Of a stretch of 64,000 nucleotides of DNA, positions 1 to 10,400 are shown piece after piece (within the stretch, counting starts at the first letter, position 1; every line of letters begins with the position of its first letter). A model generated the notes under the pieces. The model was not told the origin of the DNA, did not search any database, and worked only from the letters and a program-made list of their open reading frames with translations. The stretch is from Atrina japonica. Its lineage: Eukaryota > Mollusca > Bivalvia > Pterioida > Pinnidae. Made by a program: the position numbers and the translations under genes. Where the stretch lies: assembly GCA_030159075.1 (NCBI GenBank), contig BROG01000026.1, forward strand, positions 2,375,001 to 2,439,000, read 5' to 3'.

Positions 1-1
1 T

Positions 2-1760
2 AAGACTGAAACATCACACCACAGTGGTCTTATAAACCTTGGAAGTTGTAATATCCATGTAGTGCACAACAGTTTTGGTAAGGGACTTGATGCATACGGA
101 AAGAATACAGAGCAACTCTGCATGGATCTTTATCAACTGTTCAAGTACAGTGCGGCTCGAAGGGAAGACTACAAGGCTGTGCAGCTTGACATGGATGTTG
201 AAACTCATCACTTTCAAAGGCACACTGAAGTCCTTGGTCCTTCAATTTCAAGACTGCTGGAGCAGTGGGATTCCATCCTTCTGTTTGTAAAAAGAATTAG
301 GAAAGTATGAGAAGACAACACCCAAGAGCACAAATTTCAAGAGAATTCAGTTAGCTCTTTTGACTCATCCAGCAGAAACATTGCTAGAACTGTTGTTTTT
401 AGATACAGTTTTTTCCACTTTTCAGCAATTTCCTACTTGTCTTCCAAACTGAGGCACCCATGATCATGTTTTGCATGACAGATATGCTTTTCAAATTGAT
501 GAGCAGATTCATTAAACCTGATGCTATCAGTTCAAAAGATGGAGAAGGGTTGTGTAAGGTGGACTGTAAAGATGAGAAAAACCAGTTGTCAGATGATGAA
601 ATTGTTCTTGGGGATAAAGTGAGGGAGCAACTTACAAAACTACTGAACTTAGAAAGAGAGAATTGCTGTCCATGAGGTCATTTTTTATCAAGGCTACTGA
701 ATACATGAAGGAGAAACTACCACTTTTACTGTACAGTTTGCGATGCCTCAATCCATCCAACATGATAAAGCAGAATCTGTAAAGCAGATTCAAGAACTGG
801 CAAGGAAACTCCAGCCAAAGGCAGATTCAGTAGCTATCATTGATGAATGGAAATGTTATCTGGCTGATGACATCTGTGAGATTGAAACCAGAAGGATAGA
901 TCACTACTGGAGTGATATTTTCAAACTCACTAATGCTCAGGTGACCCTAAATACAACATGTTAAAGAAAGTAGTAAAGACTGCTCTTATTTTACCACATG
1001 GGGAATGCTGATGTCGAAAGGAGTTTGTCAGTTAATGTCAATGTAGTCACCAAAGAAAGATCACAGCTAGGTGAGTCAGTAATCAACGGAATAAGGATGA
1101 CAAAAGATGCTGTAAAGTTTCATGATCCAGAGCTAGGCCAGAACAAATTCCTTTCAATAGGGATGTATATGTGAGTTTGATGAATGCACATTCAGTATAT
1201 ATGATTAGACTAAAGTGACAGGGAAAAGAAAGAAGAAAGAACAAGAAAGAGGAAATTACTAGAAGAAGAAGCAAAGAAAATAGAGGAGGAACGCCAGAAA
1301 CTAGCTGCAAAGAGAAAACGAATAAGTACTAAGGAAAAAGAGCTCATGGATGCAGAAAAGGAAGCTAAAGATAGTGCTACTGCAGCTGGAGAGTTAATAA
1401 AACAAGGCCAGGAGAATCTGGAAAATGTGCTTAAAGCCAAGGAAATAGACAGACAAAAACTGACTGTTGCACATATGATGATTGAAACAGCATCACAAAA
1501 GTCTGGTAAAGCTCTGGAGCAATTAGAGGAGATAAGAGGACAACCTTGAACTGGAGAAATCTTCATTGTTTGAAAAGTTTCAGAAGAAGGAAGAAAAAGA
1601 CAGAGAAAAGGAGTAGAACAAGGTAAAGAGAAGAAGAAAGAAAAGGGTAAAGGGAAGAAGTAAGATAAAGAGAAGGATAAAGTGCCTGATAAAACTTCAA
1701 ATAGGAACTGAAAATTAAAGCTGATTCAGCAGGATCAAAGACTACAAAATAAATGCTGCC
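2..1760 (+). pseudogene. Decayed hAT-type transposase-derived gene (3' part, enters from left edge)
   Basis: Reading frames on the + strand, broken by several frameshifts, spell the C-terminal half of a hAT-like transposase protein. Frame at 2-310 reads through GSCNIHVVHN and a block of the 'VQRH(T/V)E..LGPS..R.LEQW' kind. A shifted frame (about 300-675) continues with KYEKTTPKST and LALLTHPAETLLELLFLD. Another covers KATEYMKEKLPLLLYSLRCLNP. The hAT dimerisation-type motif (HGNADVERSLS) is near 1000-1030. A Lys/Glu-rich coiled-coil tail (1214-1549, AHMMIETASQKSGKALEQLE) follows, then a shifted K-rich end to about 1618-1760. I recognise the same order (hAT core, then charged tail) from uncharacterised molluscan proteins. 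No single frame is intact, so it is a pseudogene or relic. AATAAA-type signals lie near 1909-1917. Confidence 0.72.
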
Positions 1761-2035
1761 TTTTTCACTCAACCAATACATGTATATTTACATATTATGT
1801 ATGTATGAGTATGTTTCTTGTTTAGGGAGAAACATCCCAGATGTATTTGTTTTTTACTCAATATAAGCAGGTGAAAACATTGTACACCAAAGAATTCTAT
1901 GTATGTTAATAAATAAAGCAATAAGTGGAGGACTGGGTGGCTGTAAGGGGTGGAGGAGGCCACATTGTCCCCAAAAAAAGACAACATGAAAAAAATCATT
2001 GAAACAACACCTTAGTTAGATCAAAATATTTCAAT

Positions 2036-2122
2036 AATTCCTATATTTTCCTATATTTTCTACAAATTATTCCTATATTTTTCCTATATTTTCTTGAAAA
2101 AATTCCTATATTCCTATATTTT
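2036..2122. repeat. Short tandem repeat of 'ttcctatatttt'-type units
   Basis: About seven imperfect copies of an 11-14 base unit built on 'cctatatttt'. It lies in the intergenic stretch between the hAT relic and the first RAP1GAP exon. Confidence 0.6.
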
Positions 2123-2167
2123 TGACATCAAAAGTGAGTGGGCACCCTGTGAGTCCCTTACCTGTGA

Positions 2168-2460
2168 AAGTATTAACTCATACAACCCTAAAGACACATT
2201 AGGACTGAACTACTGTAAATTTCGAAATTTTCGTGACTTTATTTTCGTGATACACAAATTCTAAATTTATTCGTGAGACAATATTTTCGCAATATCTTTT
2301 GCACATTTGCCACACTGTTATTATACTTCCTTAAACAAAAAATATAATTTTCATGAAATTGGGCTTAAATAAAATTAAGTCGTGAATAAAACCGGATTAA
2401 CAGAAAGTAACTGATTCACACAAAAGTCCATTGTTTTTCAGGGGTTGATGAATTGATTAT
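2168..2460. mobile_element. MITE family A copy interrupted by a second MITE
   Basis: The outer parts (2168-2212 and about 2411-2455) match the two halves of the ~85-bp family A element: 'ccctaaagacac..ggactg' and 'agtccattgtttttcaggggttgatga'. The inside (about 2213-2408) is an AT-rich inverted-repeat element beginning 'ctgtaaatttcg' and ending 'ggattaacag'. The interruption falls at a point where other copies are continuous, so the inner element inserted later. Confidence 0.6.
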
Positions 2461-2582
2461 TAGGTGAATGGTGAACATTCACAAAACTTTCCTAATCTGT
2501 CAGACTGATAAACAGATGCTCACAAAACCTATACTCTATAGGCACACCGGGGAATTTTCGCTGCATTTTAACTTTTGCCCTA

Positions 2583-2860
2583 GAGCCGGCCTGGCTCAGT
2601 CGGTAGCGCACTCGACTCTGGATCGTGAGGTCGTGAGTTTGAGTCCCGCCAGCGACAGGTTGGTTTCCTGTCTTTCGGATGAGACAGTAAAAGCTGGAGG
2701 TCCCGTGTCACAGTATGTGTTGCATGTTAAGAACCCTACTGCTCAATGGCCGTAAGTGCCGAGCATAGGCCAAACTTTGAAGCACTTCACCGGCATTTGG
2801 TGACGTCTCCATATGAGTGAAATATTCTCGAGTGGGACGTTAAACAACAATAAACAAACA
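2583..2860 (+). mobile_element. tRNA-derived SINE (family 1), full copy with 13-bp target duplication
   Basis: The head is tRNA-like, with an A-box 'tggctcagtcgg' and a B-box-like 'gagtttgagtcc'. The body ends in 'gagtgggacgttaaacaac' and an (AAAC)n tail. Identical 13-base flanks AACTTTTGCCCTA lie at 2570-2582 and 2861-2873, the signature of LINE-driven retroposition. It landed inside an older MITE whose halves are at 2540-2582 and 2869-2995. Other family members are at 17949-18233 (-), 22139-22405 (+), 22862-23010 (+, partial) and 15776-15824 (-, head only). Confidence 0.88.
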
Positions 2861-3036
2861 AACTTTTGCCCTAATAGATGAGAGTGCAAATTTAGAATGT
2901 CAACGAAATTTTCAAGCTAAATCATTGAAGTACAGATATATATGCCATCCATTGATTATGGTGATTTAGGGCGAATTTACCTCAGAGTGAATTTGTTTTC
3001 AGTCATTTAATTTCATTGTATATATACATTGTATAT

Positions 3037-3216
3037 ACAGTAAAACCTGTATATAGGGGCCACCCAAGGGACCAGAAAATATTGGCCTTTATGTGAAGGT
3101 GACCCTTATATACAGGTTAGATTTAGTTGAATTATCAATCATGGTACTTTTCAAAACTGGTCTTTATAGACAGGCAATCCTTGTATAGAGGTGGCCGCTA
3201 TGGCAGGTATTACTGT
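3037..3216. mobile_element. MITE family E ('acagtaaaacctgtatata')
   Basis: About 180-bp element with terminal inverted repeats starting ACAGTAAAACCTG and ending CAGGTATTACTGT. Inner stretches of the type 'ggggccacccaagggacc' and 'gaggtggccgctatgg' are also inverted. Related copies or fragments are at 28515-28676, 37698-37750, 40140-40215, 50025-50190 and 51510-51935. Confidence 0.7.
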
Positions 3217-3342
3217 ACATTTATATTGTCATGTCTGCTTTAATGGTTTATTATTTGATTTCGCAGATTTTCACAGATTTTTTTTTTATCATGAAATGTT
3301 TTATCATTCACTTCATTGGTTTACAAATTACATTCACATCTA

Positions 3343-3650
3343 AGAATAGCTCAGTTGGTAGAGCTTCTGATCTTCAACATGAGGGTCTCTGGTTTGATCC
3401 CCGGTCATGCCAGATTTTCAGAGGTGATATTTCATCTCCTGTTCGCACAGCTCTAGATAGAGGGTAAATGGACTAGGATGTGCAATCTGATTACCTTTGT
3501 CACATTGTACAAGTATAGTGGCTCTTAAAAAGCCGTCGGAAATACGGACAACTGAGGCAAGGACATAAACACACACACATCAAAACATCTCTTTCCCTGC
3601 CTCACGGCGACGAGTGGGTTTTAAGTATTCATGCCACTCGTTAAATCCAA
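3343..3650 (+). mobile_element. tRNA-headed SINE-like element (family 2)
   Basis: A tRNA-like head carries 'agctcagttggtagagc' followed by 'ggtttgatcccc'. The downstream body ends near 'cgacgagtgggttttaagta'. The same head, split by a MITE, is seen at 19790-20200. The anticodon and acceptor stems do not pair as in a functional tRNA. Confidence 0.6.
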
Positions 3651-4187
3651 TGAAAGCGAGCACAACTAAAATGCACCTACAGAGACAGGACAAAAGTATT
3701 CAGACTCTATTAACTTTTATCACATATGTCATTTTAAACCACATTTTTTCAAATAGACATTGCAAAGCCATTTCTGATCACATTTCAATGGCATTTTCAC
3801 CATTAAACAAATAATTAAACCCAGTTTCATTACATATTTTAATTTTTAATTTCTAAATGAGAAATTAAAAGTTCTATTCATCTAAACAGAAAAAATTTAT
3901 ATTGTGATGACAACTACCTTTATGGGTAAGTAAAATTATGACATCTAATTTTTACTTTCTGTTTTAATTGCCAGATCTTTGAAATTATGAATTAGAAAGT
4001 TACATCCAATGATCATTCTCTGTTTTATGGTGAACATTCTGTAGAAATGTGATTAGAAATGACTTCATATTTTTTTGTTAAAAATGTGGTTTTATATGAA
4101 AGTTATATGAAATATAGATTAAAAAATAATAGTGTCCAAATACTTTTGTCACATCTCTGTAGTATAATAATACACAAGAAAATTAAT

Positions 4188-4315
4188 TTAATCTTACTTC
4201 CTGGTTATTTAATCTTACTACCGGTACCTGGTTATGTAATCTTACTTCCTGGTTATTTAATCTTACTACCAGTACCTGGTTATTTAATCATACTTCCTGG
4301 TTATTTGTGTAAAGT
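4188..4315. repeat. Minisatellite of 'taatcttacttcctggtta' units
   Basis: Alternating units 'taatcttacttcctggtta' and 'taatcttactaccggtacctggtta' are repeated about five times, a higher-order period of about 46 bases. It ends about 75 bases upstream of the first visible RAP1GAP exon. Confidence 0.75.
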
Positions 4316-4387
4316 TTCTCCTTCATTTTTTATTACTTTTTATGATATTTCTGCTTGATAATACATTTTTTCTTATTTTTTTAATAG

Positions 4388-4468
4388 TTATTTGAAATGC
4401 TCATTAATTTGCAAGAGCGGGGAAGAATTGATGATCAGAGATGTGATATGTCCGCATTTTTCCCAAAG
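4388..4468 (+). CDS. RAP1GAP: RAP1GAP visible exon 1: GoLoco motif 1
   Basis: 81 bases, phase 0 to 0, between 'tttttttaatag' and 'gtaagt'. It encodes [20 protein letters not shown] and a short tail. The D-Q-R triplet carries the GoLoco arginine finger that contacts G-alpha nucleotide. It resembles the single vertebrate RAP1GAP GoLoco (LFEM start) more closely than exon 2 does. Confidence 0.92.
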
Positions 4469-7400
4469 GTAAGTCAGCTTTCAATTATTAATCGCAATGG
4501 TGTTTTACGGATTTTTTTTTAATGTAACCTCTAGCTGGTATGCAGATCATTTATTGTCAAGGGACAAAGATGATAATTAACATTGCTTAATTATTCCCCT
4601 TCTCGTTAAAATAAATTATCACAAAAAATCTAGAAATTGGAGACCAAAATGGTAAAATTGAGATATGGGTAGAAGACTTTTGGTTATCAAGAGAATCTTG
4701 AAGAAGTAAAATGGAAATAAACAGAATTATTTCTTTGATCTGTGTTGTCCTGTGAAAAGACGCGTCATGGAATGTGTCAAGATGCCGACATTTCCAGCGT
4801 ATCATAGGAATTACAAAGGCGGTGATCGTCCTCGATCGGAATGTTATCAACAATGTGCAGCAGTTGGTTGAAAACCATTTTGCAATCTTTGACATCACAA
4901 AGCTGAGGTTTAATGTACCAATTTTGCATAATTCAATATCTGTTTTCATTGTTATTATGCAGCGACAATATTTTAACGGAATTTGGATACAGCAATTTGC
5001 TACATGACAATCTTAATTAAGTCTTTTCCATTTCTGCCGAAATTGATTTTCACAAAAAAAAAAAAAAAAAAAAAAATTGTAATGCACGCCACTGCATTGT
5101 CACTTTTATTGTGTAAATGTTGCTTGGTTAGTAATATGGAGGACAGACAATATGTGAAATGTCAGGACAAAGACTAACATTTAGAGATGTATGATTTTGA
5201 TTAACTTGTTAACTTTTGTATCATGATGTTAATCGTTTTAACAATTTTCTAACCATCAGCTTCCTGAAATGCCTGAGGTAAAATTCTAACTGTTAATCTG
5301 TATTGATATATGCATATATAAGATCTTGAAATACAATGGAACCTGTCTTGAATGACAATCTCCCCCTTCCTCCGTATTCCACATTTTTTTTTTTTTTTTC
5401 AAGACAGCCAATCTTTCTTTTGAGTTAAATTTTTTTCTTAAAAAAGAAACTCATCTAAATTAAGAAGCTAATTCTGAGGTGAGGAAGGTGGTCAGTTAAG
5501 ACAGGTTCCAATACACCTGTTATCCTGCATTGTTTGCCATAATACATTATCTACCGATATATAACCAGGCAACGAATGTTTGAAATCTGTCATTCTTGAA
5601 ATGTCACATTAGTTTACAATTTTCTGTCAGTGTAACCTAATTTTTACTGCTGTGTTTTTTTTTCATAAACTCGCTTGACTTTCGACAAGGTCAAAGAAAT
5701 ATTGACCATGGACAAGGTCAAGGAAATATTGACCATGGACAAGGTCAAGTATAGTCTTTAAGGTCAAAGACAATGTTTATCTGTGTGTCTTAAAACTATA
5801 GCTTTGTTTTAAAAAAAATAATTAAAATATTATTGTTTTGGGTTTTTTTTTAATACCACAATCAATTTGTAAGAAACAGTATTGTTGAAGTCTAAATTTA
5901 GAGGAATTCATTTCAACACTATCAGAATAAAATGTTGCATTTCTAAAAGAGAAAATTCCTAATTATTTCATGGATAAATATTGCAACTAGATTCATTGTA
6001 TGGAAGGAATCAACTGCCTACATGTATCTGAAGTGAAGATCAATTTTGAGCTGTGATTTGAATTAATATGCAAGGAATTTATTTAATTCAAGAATAAGTA
6101 AGATAGCCTAATGCTTCATCTTCAGAGATATACATGGAGGACCATACACATGATTATTTGTATTTGACTGTCTTCACTCATCAACCCCTGAGAAACAATG
6201 GACTCTTCTAGAAATCAATGACTAAGCCAGTCCAATTGTGTCTTTAGGGGGTGATAGAGTTGAATATAGGCTACAAACACCTGAGCATATTTTGTTGTAA
6301 CATGTGTAAAGGGCAGTAACTCTTGTGACATTTCTACATGATGGGCAAACTATATAAAAATTATTTTGTAAATAAATCCTTGCTTAATGTTGATGAATTC
6401 CATATGGCATAATAATATTCCCAGACTGCATAGAATAACCCATCTCAGATAACTAGTTCTGTATACTTGAAATTTTACTTCCTTTTTTTTCCCTTCCATT
6501 TTCACCCTTAGATGAGAGGGCGAAATTAAAATGAAGTGAAATTTTCAAGCTAAATATTTGAAGCATTGGTATACATGACAACCATGTGACTTTTGTGATT
6601 TAGGGCAAATTTAAGACTGGGCAAATATGTTTTCTGTTGTGAAAGGGCAACATTTTATGTTGTACAGTTTTTTTTTTTGTTATTGAGCATAATTGATATA
6701 AAAGTGTATATAATGATATACATGTGTGGGATATTGCATAATTATTGACTTTTAAATAGGTGGCTGAAGGGGCATTAGCTGTGAGTTTTTGTTTTAATTT
6801 TTTTTAAATTGTTTACATTTTTACCATTAAGATTGATATACAATAACAAAAAAAAAGATATAAACAGGCATAAAAATTCTTACAACGTTAAATTCCTATA
6901 TATTGTGTGAAAATTGCTCCAGAAGCCCAGGTTTGCAATTATTCACTTGCAAGTGATTAATTCAATATTTCTGTTTGTATATGCATACCATACTGGCCTG
7001 TGTATAGCTCTTATTTGTTATTGTACGTCAAGTACAAGTAGTAAAATTCAAAAAAGTTGAAATTTTTTTTTGGGTAAACACAGCTAATGTCCTTTCAATA
7101 AATGTATCAAACCTTAGAAAACTTATATTTTCTGAGTCTGGTGGTGAGATGAATATAATGTTTTTGAGGGTTGATACTTGGTTTGATTTTGTTAAAGTGA
7201 AGTTTTCTGAAAAGTGGATCAGCTATTTTGTCAACATTAATGAAATTTAAAATTTCACTTGCAGTCCATATAGATACAGAAAATAAACAAAATCATAATG
7301 CTTCTTAATTTACTGGTTCAGTTTGCAATCCCCCTCTTTTTTCCTGAAATAAAAACGGAAAACCCCTAAATGGTATATCACCCCACCCCAAAATACACAC

Positions 7401-10400
7401 ACAGACACACACACATGCATACACAAATTTTATACACAAACACAAAATTGCAAGTAAACTACACAACAATTGTAACAAAACATTAAATTATCAAATTTGA
7501 TGAAATTTTACATAATTCTACATTTTGTACAATCTTTGAAAATATATCTTTTTAACAAACTCGGTCGGATGGGGCAGAACCTGTTTTTGTAACTCACAGT
7601 TAGAGTCAATCTGTTAATTGATTGTAGGGAGCCGAGTTCTATGAACTCCTTCTCAAATACCAGAGTCGTCGTTTAGAGGATCAACGATGCGCTATGCCAG
7701 CAAATGCCAAGGTGTGACAACTGCATGTTTGTACCCACTGATTGTCTCCCTTACTTTGCCTTCAGTTCGTACTTGTTGAAATATGTTGATTTTGTCATTA
7801 TAGCTTATATTATATGCTGATTGATTGGTTTTGTTTGCTTTGTTTATGCCTACATGTTTGTAAACAAATGAGTATATTTCGTTTATCGGTTTCAACAAAA
7901 CCTGGTGACTGATGCAATTTATTTATGCAAATTATTGTTTCATCTCTGCAGCTCAATATAGCATCTCTGTAAAGTTTTGTATTTGATATCTGCAAGTTTT
8001 TCATTCTCTGAACCCTTTCAACCCCTTAGAGCAAAATAGACTCATCTAATACAATAGAAAAGAGCATACCATAAAGATTCTTAGGGGTTAAAGGATTAAT
8101 ATGACACTAAGTTTGTAGAGTTGAGCAAGATGGTTCTTTAGATTTGTCATCTGCGAAAAAAGGGGCAGGAGATGTTTGGAAAAGATTACAAAAAGAGGGG
8201 GGGAAAAAACCAAAAAAAGTAATAATGGCAAGGCCAAAAATAACCTATTTTCTAAATCCTGTAAGATTAATCAATGTAAAGAGATGGCTAGTTCTAGAGA
8301 AGTTTAGAGTTTTTGAACAATTAGTACAGTTGAACCTGTCTTGAGAGACCACCCCATCTGCCAATGAAATGTGGTCTCTCAAGACAGTGGCCTCTCCAGA
8401 GGCTTTATTTAAAGGATTATTTAACCAAGTGGTTTTCATAATGTGGTCTTAAAGGGACATTAGCTGTGTTGTTTTTTTTTCAAAAAAATATTCTGCCTTT
8501 TTTACTACTAAGATTGATATATAATAACAAAATGAGATATAAACAGGCATGACAAAAATTATTCTTAAATTCCTATACATTTAGTGAAACCCAGGTTTGC
8601 AACTTTTTCAATTGCAATTGACTCTCAACCTTACTATCTGTATATAAATACAACACTGGACCTGACCTTATTTTCACGAAATATATAGGAATGTAAGATT
8701 TTTTATGCCTGTTTATAGCTCTTATTTGCTGTTGTACATCAAGTACAAGTAGAAATTAAAGTAGAAAAAAAAGATTTTTTGTTTTTGGTAAACACAGCTA
8801 ATGCCCTTTTAAAAGACAGGTGGTCTTTCATGAGAGAAGCTTTTCAAGACAGGTTCTACTGCACACTATTAAAGCAAAAGACATTGTCAACAAAAAATAA
8901 GCTGTTGGTACCAAAACACAAGCCACTAGGTATATGTATATCCTCATGTACTCAAATGATCCACCAGCAGCGGCATCGATCCAGTGCTCATAAATATAAA
9001 ACATAATACGAAATTTATACGTTAGAAATCATATTTATATACTTTAACTTTGCCCTTGCCACTTCCCACCCACAGATGTTGTTTGTCAAGTCCAAGGGAC
9101 AGTGGGTATTGAAGTCCATCAGTCTCGGAGTTCAGATATTTTAGGAACTGACCACTGTGATGTAACAGGTGTATCATGTGATTACCACAGTCCGAAAGAA
9201 GTATATTACAATTAGGATCACACGCAATGTCTATCGGGCAAAATGGATGTTTCAGCTGTTGTCCTAAGTACTTTCTCTTTACTGTTCCACTTTCGTATAC
9301 AATAATCAGTTGACCTGTTTTATCACCAATGAAATCGATCACACACATATCTGTATTGAAGTTTTGCATCACACGGCTCGGTCTAATGAAGAGTTGTTGT
9401 TCGTTATTATAATTCTCATATTGATACGTCTTTTTCACTTGACCATTGGTCAGTGTAATCAGTTTCACCATGCATTTATTACTCTGGTCAGCCGTGATAG
9501 TGTCTTCTGTCTCCAGTGTGACAAGCAGGTCTCCGGAAAGTGTAGTACATATACCCATTGGATGTAGCGGTGACAAATCTACCACTAAACTTGTTTGTCC
9601 TGCAGGGGTGGTTCTATATACACAATCTGATTTATAACTTGTAAACACCATGTCCCCGTCACTGAGAAATGCAAAATCCGGAAAAAACATTGCGACTTCT
9701 AGGTGCCGGATGATATATCCGTCTGATGTATGAAGTTCAACAGACTCAGAATTTGAACTATGTAGCCATGCTGTTTTATTGTTGGCTGGTGAAACAGCAA
9801 GGAGTTTTTCGTCTCCAGTCGTAAAAGTTGAGAGTTCCGTTATGCTGGGTTGCTCTTTTCTGTATGTAAGTGTAATGTTAAGTTCCATGTCCATTTCATT
9901 GCCATGTTGTATATTGCCAAGTAAAACCTCTAACACTTTCGTGTTTATCTCCCCTTCAATATACTGAGTTTGTGTCAACAAGTTATCAACGTCCGGTCTT
10001 ATAATCTGACTTATTTTCAAATCTAAATTTTTATGGGTTTCCCAGACTGCAAATTCGGAAGTGTAAGATCTGCGTTCTTCAAGAATTTCAGCAAATGACT
10101 CAATTTCGTCTTTGCCTTTCTTTAATGTATCTTCGGCTTCATCCAAAATCTGGCTGATTTCATCATGACCATTTTCAAGTGCTTCAGTCATTTTATCAGT
10201 ACAGTTGTTCAGGGTGGAAATTATTTTTTCTTTGTGTGAATTTAAATGAGCCACCCTCTCCGCACTCTCCATTTTGAGTTTTGCTCTTGACATTTTGATA
10301 TCTTGCAAATATTCCGTGATTTTAGGAATGACAACTTTTCTAAGATCCTTGCACTTTCTTGGTGCATCACTTAGTTTTTCCTTGACGATTTTAGACAGTT

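Noticed and set aside
1210..1566. 118-residue Ser/Phe/Leu-rich frame on the - strand
   Set aside because: It is the antisense shadow of the Lys/Glu-rich tail of the hAT-derived relic.
2583..2655. A tRNA gene (A- and B-box-like sequence)
   Set aside because: It is the head of a SINE with a long non-tRNA body, an (AAAC)n tail and a target duplication. The stems do not pair as in a tRNA. The same applies to 3343-3415 and 22139-22205.
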